From contig CAWGKQ010000008.1 in the NCBI GenBank assembly GCA_963823245.1, forward strand, positions 744,001-808,000: a stretch of DNA of 64,000 bases, given 5' to 3'. The first letter of the stretch is position 1, and every line of letters starts with the position of its first letter. The position numbers and the translations under genes were made by a program. Under the pieces are notes generated by a model that was not told the origin of the DNA, ran no database searches, and saw nothing but the letters and a program-made list of their open reading frames with translations. The stretch comes from JAWVFM01 sp963823245. GTDB taxonomy: Bacteria; Actinomycetota; Thermoleophilia; Solirubrobacterales; 70-9. Positions 52,587 through 60,951 of this stretch are shown one piece after another.

Positions 52587-53942
52587 TCAGCCGATGAACA
52601 CCTGCTCCAGCAGGAACAGGTTGAGGGCGATGATGATCGACGCCAGCACGGCGACCACCGCGGTCAGCCAGGGCGGGTTCACGAGGCTCCCCATCAGGTC
52701 CCGGCGCCGGCAGAGGAGAACCAGGGGGACGAGGGCGAACGGGATGCCGAACGAGAGCACCACCTGGCTGATGACCAACGCGTCGGTGGGATTGACGCCG
52801 ATCGCGATCACGATCAGCGCCGGGGCCAGCGTGAGCGCGCGCCGGAGGAAGATCGGGATGTGGCGGCGGATGAAGCCCTGCATCACCACCTGGCCGGCCA
52901 TCGTGCCCACCGACGAGGACGCGAAGCCGGACGCGATCAGCGCGATTCCGAAGATCGTCGCGGCGTTGTCCGAAACGGTCTGCTGCAGGCCGCGGAACGC
53001 GCCCTGGATCGTGTCGATACCGGTGAAGCCGCTGCCGTGGAAGAGCGACGCCGCCATGATCATCATCGCGAGGTTGACGAGCCCGGCGAGGCTCATCGCG
53101 AGCACCACGTCGATTCGCTCGAAGCGGAGGATCTTCCGACGCTCGCCGGCGTCGCGCCCCACGATCCGGCGCTGCGTCAGCGCCGAGTGGAGGTAGATGA
53201 CATGGGGCATCACCGTCGCGCCGATGATTCCCGTGGTGAGCAGGATGCTCTCGGTGCCGGCGAAGCCGGGCTTGAAGAGGTGGGTCAGCACCTCGCCCCC
53301 GTCGGGATTCGCGTAGAGGATCTCGAGGCCGAACGAGACCAGGACCACGCCGACGAGAACGGCGATCCCCGCCTCGAGCCGCCGGTAGCCGCGTTGCTGG
53401 AGCGCGAGCAGCGCGAACGCGCCCGCGCCGGCCACGAGCGCGGCCGGGAAGAGCGGGATCCCGAACAGCAGGTTGAGGCCGAGCGCCGCGCCGACCACCT
53501 CCGCGATGTCGCACGACATCGCCACGATCTCGGCCTGGATCCACATGCCGATCGACGTGCGGCGCGAGTACGTCTCGCGGCAGGCCTCCGAGAGGTTCTT
53601 GCCGGTCGCGATGCCGAGCTTCGCGGACTGGGTCTGCACCACCATCGCGATCAGGTTCGCCCCGAGGACGACCCACAGCAGCAGGTAGCCGAACTTCGCC
53701 CCGCCCGCGATGTTGGTCGCGAAGTTGCCGGGGTCGATGTACGCGACCGCAGCGATGAACGCTGGCCCGAGGAACGGCCAGATGCGGGAAACGCCCCTTG
53801 CCCGGCCCTCGAGCGATCGCCTCGCGGCGCGCGCGACCGCGGCCTCGCCGGGGAGGACGTCCTCGAGGCCGTTCGGGTGTCCGTTGGCGCTCGCCGGCTC
53901 CGTCGGCTTCGGCGGGGCCGGCGCCTCGACCGGCGGCCTCAC
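52587..53942 (-). CDS. mntH: Nramp-family Mn2+/Fe2+ transporter
   Basis: This 451-residue protein with 11 predicted helices carries the metal-site motif AAVAYIDPGNFATNIAGG on helix 1 and the MPHVIYLHSAL on helix 6, the two hallmarks of Nramp proton-coupled Mn/Fe importers. An N-terminal ~55-residue Pro/Glu-rich cytosolic extension precedes the first helix. The GTG start at 53942 overlaps the stop of the regulator gene (GTGA). It is the intact counterpart of the remnant at 7.9-8.3 kb. Confidence 0.93.
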   Translation of the reverse strand: MRPPVEAPAPPKPTEPASANGHPNGLEDVLPGEAAVARAARRSLEGRARGVSRIWPFLGPAFIAAVAYIDPGNFATNIAGGAKFGYLLLWVVLGANLIAMVVQTQSAKLGIATGKNLSEACRETYSRRTSIGMWIQAEIVAMSCDIAEVVGAALGLNLLFGIPLFPAALVAGAGAFALLALQQRGYRRLEAGIAVLVGVVLVSFGLEILYANPDGGEVLTHLFKPGFAGTESILLTTGIIGATVMPHVIYLHSALTQRRIVGRDAGERRKILRFERIDVVLAMSLAGLVNLAMMIMAASLFHGSGFTGIDTIQGAFRGLQQTVSDNAATIFGIALIASGFASSSVGTMAGQVVMQGFIRRHIPIFLRRALTLAPALIVIAIGVNPTDALVISQVVLSFGIPFALVPLVLLCRRRDLMGSLVNPPWLTAVVAVLASIIIALNLFLLEQVFIG

Positions 53943-54661
53943 GTGGCGGTCTCCGCCAGCTCCACGCGCATCTTCGCGGCGAGCTCCGAGCCCAGCGCGT
54001 GCTCGACGCCGCCCGCGACGACCTTCAGGGGCCCGCCGAACGGGTCCGCGCCGACGACCTCGATGTCCCCGCCGGGCTCGATCCCGAGCCCGGTCAGATG
54101 GCGAAGCATCGCCGGGTCGAAATCGGAGACCCGGGCGAACACCGCCCGCTGGCCCGGCTCGAGCTCCGAGAGCGGGATCGTCGCGTCCTTGGCGAGATCC
54201 AGGTCGGCGGTCGGGATCGGATCGCCGTGCGGGTCGAGCTCGGGGTTGCCGAGCGCCGCTGCGATCCGGCCCTCGAGGTCCTCGGAGATGTAGTGCTCGA
54301 GCACCTCGGCCTCGTCGTGCACCCGGTCCCAGGGCATCCCGAGCGTCTCCGCGAGGAAGGCCTCGATCAGGCGGTGGTGGCGGATGACCTCGAGCGCGAG
54401 CCGCTCGCCCTTGGCTGTCAGGGAGACGCCGTGGTAGCGCTCGTGCCGGACCAGGCCGGCGTCGTCGAGGCGCTTGAGCATCGCGGTCACCGATGAGGGC
54501 GCGACGCCCAGCCGCTCCGCGAGGGCCGAAGTCGGCACGGGTCCGTCCAGCCGGTGGGCGAGCGCGTAGATCGCCTTGACGTAATCCTCGGCCGCCTCGC
54601 TGCGGGGCGAGCTCCGCCGCCCCTCCAGCGGGGCCTTGCTCGATGTGCGCGTGTGCGCCAT
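53939..54661 (-). CDS. mntR: DtxR/MntR-family metal-dependent repressor
   Basis: This 240-residue protein has the winged helix (AERLGVAPSSVTAMLKRLDD, LVRHERYHGVSLTAKG), the dimer/metal region with EVIRHHRLIEAFLAETLGMP and AEVLEHYISEDLEGRI, and a C-terminal SH3/FeoA-like domain (ERGQ-like EPGQRAVFARVSDF). With Mn(II) or Fe(II) bound it would repress mntH. The presence of the third domain is closer to DtxR/IdeR and mycobacterial MntR than to short Bacillus MntR. An operator-like palindrome lies 13-28 bp upstream of the ATG. Confidence 0.9.
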   Translation of the reverse strand: MAHTRTSSKAPLEGRRSSPRSEAAEDYVKAIYALAHRLDGPVPTSALAERLGVAPSSVTAMLKRLDDAGLVRHERYHGVSLTAKGERLALEVIRHHRLIEAFLAETLGMPWDRVHDEAEVLEHYISEDLEGRIAAALGNPELDPHGDPIPTADLDLAKDATIPLSELEPGQRAVFARVSDFDPAMLRHLTGLGIEPGGDIEVVGADPFGGPLKVVAGGVEHALGSELAAKMRVELAETAT

Positions 54662-54674
54662 GGCGAAAACGCAG

Positions 54675-54690
54675 TTTAGACGAGACTAAA
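54675..54690. promoter_or_regulatory. DtxR/MntR-type operator
   Basis: The inverted repeat TTTAG-ACGAGA-CTAAA lies 14 bp upstream of the mntR ATG and 42 bp upstream of the divergent ygfZ start. Its TTTAG/CTAAA ends match the TTTAGG-like half-sites of DtxR-family operators, so metal-dependent self-repression of the mntR-mntH unit is expected. Confidence 0.7.
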
Positions 54691-54731
54691 AACAAGTGGC
54701 GGCGCCCCGGTCCTGCGCCTACAATCGGTTC

Positions 54732-55685
54732 GTGGCGACCGAGGCGACGATCGAGCTCGACGGCCAGTACCGCCAGCTCCGCGAGGAGGCGGCCTTCGTC
54801 CGCCGGCCGGGCCTTCGGATGCTCGCGATCAGCGGCGCCGACGCCGCCGACTTCCTCCAGGGCCAGCTCACGAGCGACGTCGAGAGCCTGGTCCCCGGAG
54901 CGGGCTCGTACACGGCCCTGCTCGACCGCAAGGGCCATCTCCAGAGCGACGCCACGGCGCTGCGCCTGGCCGACGAGCTCGTATGGCTCGTCGCCGAGGC
55001 CGAGGGGGCGGAGCGGCTCGCCCGCCACCTGCGCACCTACCGGATCGGGCGCGACGTGGAGGTCTCAGAGCTCGACGTCACCGCCGTGTCGGTCATCGGG
55101 CCCGCGGCCGCGCGGGCGACGGGCGTCGAGGGCCTCGCGCCTGAGCACGCGCACCGCGAGGTCTCGATCGGCGACATCAGCGGGGTCCGCGCCGTCGCCA
55201 CGGACACCGGCGTCGACCTTCTCGTCGAGGGCGCCGACGCCGAGGCGCTCACCGGCGGGCTCGCCGCCCAGGGCGTTGCCGAGGCGAGCGAGGGAGCCGC
55301 CGAGATCCTGCGCGTGGAGGCCGGGCGCCCTCGTCTCGGCCGTGAGATGACCACCGAGACGATGCCGGCCGAGGCGGGGATCACCGAGCGCGCCGTCAGC
55401 TTCACCAAGGGCTGCTACATCGGCCAGGAGACGGTCGCCCGCCTTCACTACAAGGGGCGTCCGAACCGGCACCTCCGCGGGCTCATGCTCGACCGGCCCG
55501 TCGCGGCTGGCGACCTCGTGATGCTGGGCGAGCGGGAGGTGGGGCGCATCGGCACGGCCGTGATCTCCCCCGCGCGCGGTCCGATCGCGCTCGCGGTGCT
55601 CCGCCGCGAGGCCGAGCCCGGCGAACACGTGAGCGTGGGCGGCGAGGGCGCTGAAGCGGAGGTCGTGGAGCTTCCGTTCGGCTGA
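54732..55685 (+). CDS. ygfZ: YgfZ/GcvT-domain folate-binding protein
   Basis: About 317 residues with the GcvT-like barrel. The YgfZ signature KGCYIGQETVARLHYKG is present, and upstream GLRMLAISGADAADFLQGQL marks the N-terminal domain. It uses folate to assist iron-sulfur cluster assembly or repair. The GTG at 54732 is preferred over 54696 because the former begins MATEATIELDGQYR as in relatives. It is divergent from mntR, sharing a 70-bp control region with the DtxR-type operator, so co-regulation by metal is possible. Confidence 0.85.
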   Translation: MATEATIELDGQYRQLREEAAFVRRPGLRMLAISGADAADFLQGQLTSDVESLVPGAGSYTALLDRKGHLQSDATALRLADELVWLVAEAEGAERLARHLRTYRIGRDVEVSELDVTAVSVIGPAAARATGVEGLAPEHAHREVSIGDISGVRAVATDTGVDLLVEGADAEALTGGLAAQGVAEASEGAAEILRVEAGRPRLGREMTTETMPAEAGITERAVSFTKGCYIGQETVARLHYKGRPNRHLRGLMLDRPVAAGDLVMLGEREVGRIGTAVISPARGPIALAVLRREAEPGEHVSVGGEGAEAEVVELPFG

Positions 55686-55740
55686 GCGCCGATGCATCGG
55701 GCCTCGGCTGCCGGTGAATGTTCTAGGGTTGGCGCCGAGG

Positions 55741-56174
55741 ATGAGGGTTCGACGCTCGGCTTCCGGGTCCAGCGGCAGAGGATGGATGCTCCTGCCGGGC
55801 ATCGTCATCGGGCTCGCGCTCGCCGGCTGCGGTTCCAGCGACTTCCCGAACGAGCCGCGGGCCGCCGCCCCGATCGAGGTCACCGCGAGCATCGGCCCGC
55901 GGGCCGTCAAGATCGCGCCCGACCAGGTGCGGCGCCGGCATCGCGAACTTCACCGTCGCGAACCTCTCGAGCAACCCGGCCTCCTTCCGCCTCAGCGGCC
56001 CGCGCTCGCCCACTCCGACGAGCCAGATCGAGCCGGGCGGGGTCACCACAGTCGCGGTCGACCTGAAGACGGGTGACTACCAGGTGAGCGCCCCGGGCAG
56101 CGGCCTGCGCTCGAGCCTTCCTCAGCGTCGGGCCGCCGCGCCCGTCGAGCCAGAACAAGCTGCTGCTGCCGTAG
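55741..56174 (+). CDS. small secreted/lipoprotein of unknown function (frameshifted)
   Basis: From ATG 55741 the frame gives an Arg-rich start, then a lipobox-type signal (LPGIVIGLALAGCGSSDFPN) and IEVTASIGPRAVKIAPDQV. An apparent inserted base near 55930 and another near 56115 change frames. The second frame reads GAGIANFTVANLSSNPASFR, IEPGGVTTVAVDLKTGDYQV. The third ends LSVGPPRPSSQNKLLLP at 56174. Joined, this is about 140 residues with a beta-rich cupredoxin-like outline, but no metal ligands of cupredoxins are seen. Role unknown. No partner genes. Confidence 0.55.
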
Positions 56175-56181
56175 GCCGGCG

Positions 56182-57496
56182 CTAGTCGTCCGTCGTCGGC
56201 TCGGCCTCGGCCACGAGCATGTCGATGCGCTCGAGTTTCGCCCTGACGGCCGATTCCATCTCGTCGAGACCTGTGCGGGCGCGGTCGGAGGACGTCTTGA
56301 TTCCCGTGAGCGCCGAGCGAATCGCCTGGGCCTGCTTGAGGCAGGACAGCGCCTCCTCGGCGACGGCATCGAACCTCGGCGGCGTCTACCGTGAGGTCGC
56401 GGTCGCGCGCCATCGACACGCGCGCGGCCGCCAGGCGGTAGGCGAGGTCCAGCGCCAGGCCGTCGGGCTCGTCGCGATCGACGGCGACGATCAGCTTGTT
56501 GCCCTCGTACTCCTGGAGCGGCTCGCGCCCCGCCGGAACGCGGTCCTCGCCGGCGACGACGAGCACCGCGAAGGCGGCGGCACGCGCAGCCATCGCCTCG
56601 TTGAGCTCCGCCAGGCGTCGTTCTTGGAAAGCCGCTTGTCCTTGGACTCGAAGACGATCCTGCCCTGCGGCCGGTCCGTCGGCCGCTCCGAGCTCGACGA
56701 GCGTGTCGCCCTTTCTGCCACCGCCCTCGGCGCCCTCGCCGCCGGTGTGGGTGGCGCAGTCGCCCGCGCGCCGCGGCGATGCGCTCGATTGCGGCGTCGA
56801 CGCGCTCCTCGAACGTGAAGCCCTTGCGGGTGCCCGCCTCCTCGGCCTCGGCGACGCGCTCGTCGGCGTCCTCGCGCTCGAGCATGCGCGCGATCTCCTT
56901 CGGAGCTCGGCGACCTGGCCGTGCATCGCGCGCGCCTCCTTCGGTGCGCCTCGCGCAGCAGCTCGACCTCTCTGCGGTGGCGCTCCTCGGCGTCGAGCAT
57001 GGCCTTCCCAAGCCGCGCCTGAATCGCGACGAGCGGGTTCGACGCCGTCCTCGGCGGTGAGCGTGCCGATCAGGGCCTCGCGCTGCTCGCGCGCCTCGGC
57101 GGCGACGATCTCCTTGATCTGCGCCTGCACCGAGTCGGCCCGCTCGGGGCCGAAGCTGGCGGCGATCTGCTCGGTCAGCCCTTCGATGGCGGCGTCGGCC
57201 TGCTCGGCGAGCTCCTGGCTGACCTCGCCGAGGCTGCGGCCAAGCTCGGCGCGAACGTAGTCCACGTTGGCGGCGGTCTCCTCGCTGTCGAGGACGCGCG
57301 CGCCGATCTCGACCGCCTTGCGTGACGGTGTCGGCGGGGCGTTGGCCCGCTTCGGCGCGCTCCCGCACCACGCGTGCCGCGCGCTCGTCGCTGATCGTGA
57401 GGCCCTCGATCACGAGCCGGTCGTCGAGCACGCGAACGATGCCGTCGGACGGTGGCTCGAATCGAGGCTGAGCTGTGGCTTCTCGGATGCTTCCAT
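56182..57496 (-). CDS. coiled-coil protein with DUF2130-like C-terminal domain (multiply frameshifted)
   Basis: Pieces in different minus-strand frames line up into one protein. In order they are IVRVLDDRLVIEGLTISDER, KAVEIGARVLDSEETAANVD, a long coiled coil with AELGRSLGEVSQELAEQADA and LTEQIAASFGPERADSVQAQ, and then GFTFEERVDAAIERIAAARG. Further on come RIVFESKDKRLSKNDAW, EYEGNKLIVAVDRDEPDGLA and DAVAEEALSCLKQAQAIRSA, ending near 56182. The ESK block after a hydrophobic strand looks like a PD-(D/E)XK nuclease-type core, resembling DUF2130. At least five indels are needed. Function is unknown; a role in DNA repair or foreign DNA handling is speculative. Confidence 0.55.
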
Positions 57497-57590
57497 CGGA
57501 CCCACGAAGGTAGTCGCGGCGTCCGACGGAAACCTGACGTGAGCACGGCGTTAGGATCCGCGGCTCCGAACCCCACCGCGAAGGAGGACC

Positions 57591-58848
57591 GTGGCCGTAG
57601 ACACGCAGGACGTTTCCAAGCTCGACGTCGAGCCGGGCGAGCTGCCCGAGACGATGGCGGCATGGGTCATCCGCCAGGAGCGCGAGGGCGAGCCGAAGGA
57701 CGCCTTCCAGATCGAGGAGATCGAGCTTCCCGAGCCGGGCGCGTTCGAGGTGATCGTGCGCGTCATGGCCGCCGGCGTCAACTTCAACAACGTCTGGGCG
57801 GCCCTCGGCAAGCCGGTCTCGGTCTTCAACTACGGCGACCACCCCGAGTGGGGCCACCACATCGGCGGCTCCGACGCGTCGGGGATCGTCTGGAAGGTCG
57901 GCCCAGGGGTCACGCGGTGGAAGCCGGGCGACGAGGTCGTGATCCACTGCAACCAGGCCTCCTACGAGGACGTCGAGGTCCACGGCCTCGACCCGCATGG
58001 CGGCCCCGAGCCAGGAGATCTGGGGCTACGAGACCACCTGGGGCTCGTTCGCCCAGTTCACGAAGGTCCAGGCCCAGCAGCTCCTGCCGAAGCCGCGGAA
58101 CCTCTCCTGGGCCGAGTCCTCGGCCTACGGGCTCACCTACTTCACCGCCTACCGGATGCTGATGGACCAGTGCAAGCTCCAGGCCGGACACAACGTCCTC
58201 ATCTGGGGCGCGGCCGGCGGCCTCGGCGTCTTCGCGACTCAGCTCTGCGCCGCCAGCGGGGCGAACGCGGTCGGCGTCGTCTCCTCGGCCGAGAAGGGCG
58301 AGCTCGTCAAGAAGCTGGGCGCGGTGGACTACATCGACCGCAACGAGTTCGCGGGGATGATGCGCCGCGGCGGCGAGATCGCCGAGGAGGAGAAGGAGCG
58401 CTTCAAGGTCACCCGCGCCTTCGCCAAGCAGGTCAAGGGCATCCTCGGCGACGCGCCCGACTTCGTCTTCGAGCACGTCGGTCAGGCGACGTTCCCAACC
58501 TCGGTCTTCACGGTGAAGCCGTTCGGCAAGGTCGTGATCTGCGGCGCCACGTCGGGCTACACGCTCGACTTCGACGTCCGCTACCTGTGGATGAAGCAGA
58601 AGCAGATCATCGGCTCGCACTTCGCGAACGCCTACGAGTGCATGCGCGCCAACCAGCTCATGGCCGAGGGCAAGATCCGGCCGGTGCTGTGGCAGGTGAT
58701 GGGCTTCGACGGCGTCGCCGAGGCGCATCAGCTCCTGCACGAGAACAAGCACCTCGGCAAGATCTCGATCCTCGTCGGCGCGACGAGCGAGGACGAGGGC
58801 AAGCACGAGGACGGCCCGGGCGCGATCCGCGCCGAGGTCGGGGCATAG
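57591..58848 (+). CDS. ccr: crotonyl-CoA carboxylase/reductase (one frameshift)
   Basis: The start gives MAVDTQDVSKLDVEPGELPE and the CCR N-terminal block NFNNVWAALGKPVSVFNYGD. At about 57985 an inserted base (GACCCGCATGGCG for GACCCGATGGCG) shifts the frame. The second frame continues PMAAPSQEIWGYETTWGSFA with the Glu used in CO2 binding. It then has NVLIWGAAGGLGVFATQLC for NADPH, and the His in FEHVGQATFPTSVFTV that corresponds to the carboxylation-site His. It converts crotonyl-CoA and CO2 to ethylmalonyl-CoA. Restored length is about 419 residues. FEHVG differs from the more common FEHPG. Confidence 0.88.
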
Positions 58849-58861
58849 AGCCGCGCCAAGC

Positions 58862-59211
58862 ATGCCGCACATCAACTACATCGACTGGCACACGCACCCG
58901 TTCAGGGCCGAGCGCTGGCTCGAGGCGTGGCGCCGGCACTCGATCGCGCGCTGGCGTTCGGGGCGAGCGCGTCCTACCTCACGCGAGCAATCGACGACCC
59001 GCTCCACTTCCGCCAGGTCTCGGTGTGGGAGGACCAGGCCGACTTCGAGCGCTACTGGGCCTCGGACGAGATCACGGCCCTCCGCCTCGCCGCCCTCAAC
59101 TACTACAACAAGCCGCTCCTGCCCGCCTGGCACTCGATCGTGGTCGAGGCGCGGGCCGGCGGGGACGCCGCGGCCGACACGGCTACGCCGGAACCGGCTT
59201 CCGCTTCCTAG
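58862..59211 (+). CDS. hypothetical protein, ABM/Dabb-like, downstream of ccr (frameshifted)
   Basis: The ATG at 58862 reads MPHINYIDWHTHPFRAERWL and EAW. One apparent extra base near 58935 leads to the second frame APALDRALAFGASASYLTRA, then FRQVSVWEDQADFERYWASD and LPAWHSIVVEARAGGD, ending at 59211. The result is about 115 residues with a ferredoxin-like (antibiotic-monooxygenase-type) beta-alpha pattern. It starts 13 bp after ccr and is probably co-transcribed; its role with Ccr is unknown. It overlaps the end of the convergent lysR gene. Confidence 0.6.
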
Positions 59212-60160
59212 TTGCCCGGCGATTCGCTGCGCCCGAAGCGGCGCTCGCAGCTTCGCCGGCGAGCCGCTCGCCCTCGGCGCGGAGCTCGTCGACCATCGCA
59301 TCGGCGGCCGGCGAGCGGGACTCGACGCTTCGAACCGCGGCCCAGACGCGGCGCTTCGGGGTCTCGGGCTCGATCGGGCGGACCACGACGTCGGCGCGAA
59401 GGCTCGCGAGCGCGAGATCCGGCAGCAAGGTGACGCCCAAGCCGCCGGCGACGAAGCCCTGAAGCACCGAGTAGTCGTCGCTCTCGAACTCGACGCGGGG
59501 CTCGAAGCCCGCCTCGCGGCAGGCGGCGAGCACCAGCTCCGAGCACGAGCTCGGGCGGGTGCTGCAGAGCCAGGGGTCCTCCGCCAGCTCGGCGATGCTC
59601 ACCGTGGGCGAGTCAGCCTGAGGATGGCCGACCGGCAGGGCGACGTACATCGACTCCGTAAGTAGAAGCTCGCGCTCGATGTCGCGGTCGGGCTCAGCGG
59701 GGATCGTCGGATAGTCGAAGACGACGGCGAGGTCGAGCTCGCCGCGCCGCAGCAGCGGCAGCGAGTCCTCGGGCTCGTGCTCGGAGAAGTTGAGGTCGAC
59801 TCCGGGGAAGCGGGAACGGAATGCGGCGAGCGCCCCGGTCACGAGCGTCGCGCTCGCGCTGGGGAAGCTCGATATCCGCAGCCGGCCGGCCTCCAGACCG
59901 GCGATCGCCCCGAGCTCGCGCTCGGCTTCCTCGAGTCGCGCCATCACGGCCTCCGCGTGTCCGACGAGCGCCTCGCCCGCGGCGGTCAGGCGCGGGCCGC
60001 CGTTCGCCCTGTCGAGCAAAGGCATTCCCACCTCGCGCTCGAGGGTCGCCACCTGCTGGCTCACGGCCGATTGAGACATGTAGAGGGTGTCGGCAGCGGC
60101 CGAGAACGAGCCCCTGCACGCAACCTCGCTGAGGATCCTCAGGCGCTTCGTATCAAGCAT
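59183..60160 (-). CDS. LysR-type transcriptional regulator
   Basis: This 325-residue regulator has the N-terminal winged HTH (RILSEVACRGSFSAAADTLY, MSQSAVSQQVATLEREVGMP, LLDRANGGPRLTAAGEALVG). The effector-binding periplasmic-protein-like fold lies from about residue 90 on, with FVAGGLGVTLLPDLALASLR as a typical end block. Its effector is unknown. The ATG at 60160 overlaps a T-N11-A palindrome, so it may control its own gene and the divergent small gene at 60.3 kb. The preceding ccr gene is in convergent orientation and may not be a target. Confidence 0.9.
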   Translation of the reverse strand: MLDTKRLRILSEVACRGSFSAAADTLYMSQSAVSQQVATLEREVGMPLLDRANGGPRLTAAGEALVGHAEAVMARLEEAERELGAIAGLEAGRLRISSFPSASATLVTGALAAFRSRFPGVDLNFSEHEPEDSLPLLRRGELDLAVVFDYPTIPAEPDRDIERELLLTESMYVALPVGHPQADSPTVSIAELAEDPWLCSTRPSSCSELVLAACREAGFEPRVEFESDDYSVLQGFVAGGLGVTLLPDLALASLRADVVVRPIEPETPKRRVWAAVRSVESRSPAADAMVDELRAEGERLAGEAASAASGAANRRATRKRKPVPA

Positions 60161-60173
60161 AAGTGTAGCTTAT
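60159..60173. promoter_or_regulatory. candidate LysR box (T-N11-A palindrome)
   Basis: The perfect inverted repeat ATAAG-TGTAG-CTTAT contains a T-N11-A core, the usual LysR signature. It covers the lysR start codon itself and lies about 95 bp upstream of the divergent 60267 start codon. Position over the ATG suggests repression of the regulator's own translation or transcription. Confidence 0.5.
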
Positions 60174-60266
60174 CAGAGCCAGCAGAACTTCCTGTTGCGC
60201 TTATTCGCTGGTCGTGGGATCGTGAAGACATCACAAATCCGGCCCCGCCCACGTTGGAGGTACGAG

Positions 60267-60653
60267 ATGTTCAAGCGCCACAAGACAACCGCAAACCACA
60301 GCAACGGAACGGCCGGCGTCTCGATTCGCTGGACCGACACCGACGAGGATCATCGCTTGGCCGTAGTGGCCGCTCGCGACTCCCAGCGCCTGCCGGACGG
60401 CCCGTGGCTCGTCGCCGAGGTCGAGGGAACTCCGCTCGCCCTCCTCTCGCTCGAGACCGGCGCGTTCGTCGCCGACCCGTTCAGCCGCACCGTCGAGCTC
60501 CGCGCGCTGCTTGAGCTGCGCGCGGACCAGCTCGGCAGCCGCGCGCCGGCACAGCGCCGGTTCGGCCGCCCCCGGCGCGAGCGCGTCTCAGGCGCCGGCA
60601 TCGCCCCGCGCACGAGCCAGCCCGTGACCATGGCGCCGCAGCCGCGCTTCTAG
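60267..60653 (+). CDS. small hypothetical protein divergent from lysR
   Basis: The ATG at 60267 with TTGGAGG upstream gives 128 residues. The middle reads VSIRWTDTDEDHRLAVVAAR, GPWLVAEVEGTPLALLSLET and FVADPFSRTVELRALLELRA. The C-terminal third is Arg/Pro/Gln-rich and looks disordered. No membrane helix or signal is visible. No family is recognised. It may be a LysR target because it shares the divergent region. Its end overlaps the convergent clpS-like gene by 4 bp. Confidence 0.55.
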   Translation: MFKRHKTTANHSNGTAGVSIRWTDTDEDHRLAVVAARDSQRLPDGPWLVAEVEGTPLALLSLETGAFVADPFSRTVELRALLELRADQLGSRAPAQRRFGRPRRERVSGAGIAPRTSQPVTMAPQPRF

Positions 60654-60874
60654 TGCTGCTCTAGCGGCGCCATCGTCAAGCCCGCCGAGTCCAACTGCTC
60701 CCAGTAGAGCTCGGCGGGCTCGCGCGCGCCGGTCCAGACCGTGGCCTGACCAGCGTTGTGGATGCGATCGGCGAAGCGGTAGCCGGCGTCGAGGTTGACG
60801 CCGGGAACGATGCGGGCCAGGGTCTTGGCGACGTGGTCGAAGGTGTTGTGATCATCGTTGAGGACGATCACCAT
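60650..60874 (-). CDS. clpS: ClpS-like ATP-dependent Clp protease adaptor
   Basis: From ATG 60874 the protein is 74 residues and includes MVIVLNDDHNTFDHVAKTLA, a core ClpS motif (NDD.HT), and HNAGQATVWTGAREPAELYW. ClpS hands N-degron substrates to the ClpAP/ClpCP protease. The same frame extends upstream with ERPRTGAPGSGLGGNW before the ATG, as in relatives that have a longer disordered N-terminus. No Met, Val or Leu start is seen up to the neighbouring gene's end, so the full start may be further upstream or hidden by an indel. Confidence 0.75.
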   Translation of the reverse strand: MVIVLNDDHNTFDHVAKTLARIVPGVNLDAGYRFADRIHNAGQATVWTGAREPAELYWEQLDSAGLTMAPLEQH

Positions 60875-60951
60875 CCAGTTGCCGCCGAGACCGGAACCCG
60901 GGGCGCCGGTCCGCGGGCGCTCGATCGTCTCGGTGGAAGCCAGCGTCGCGG

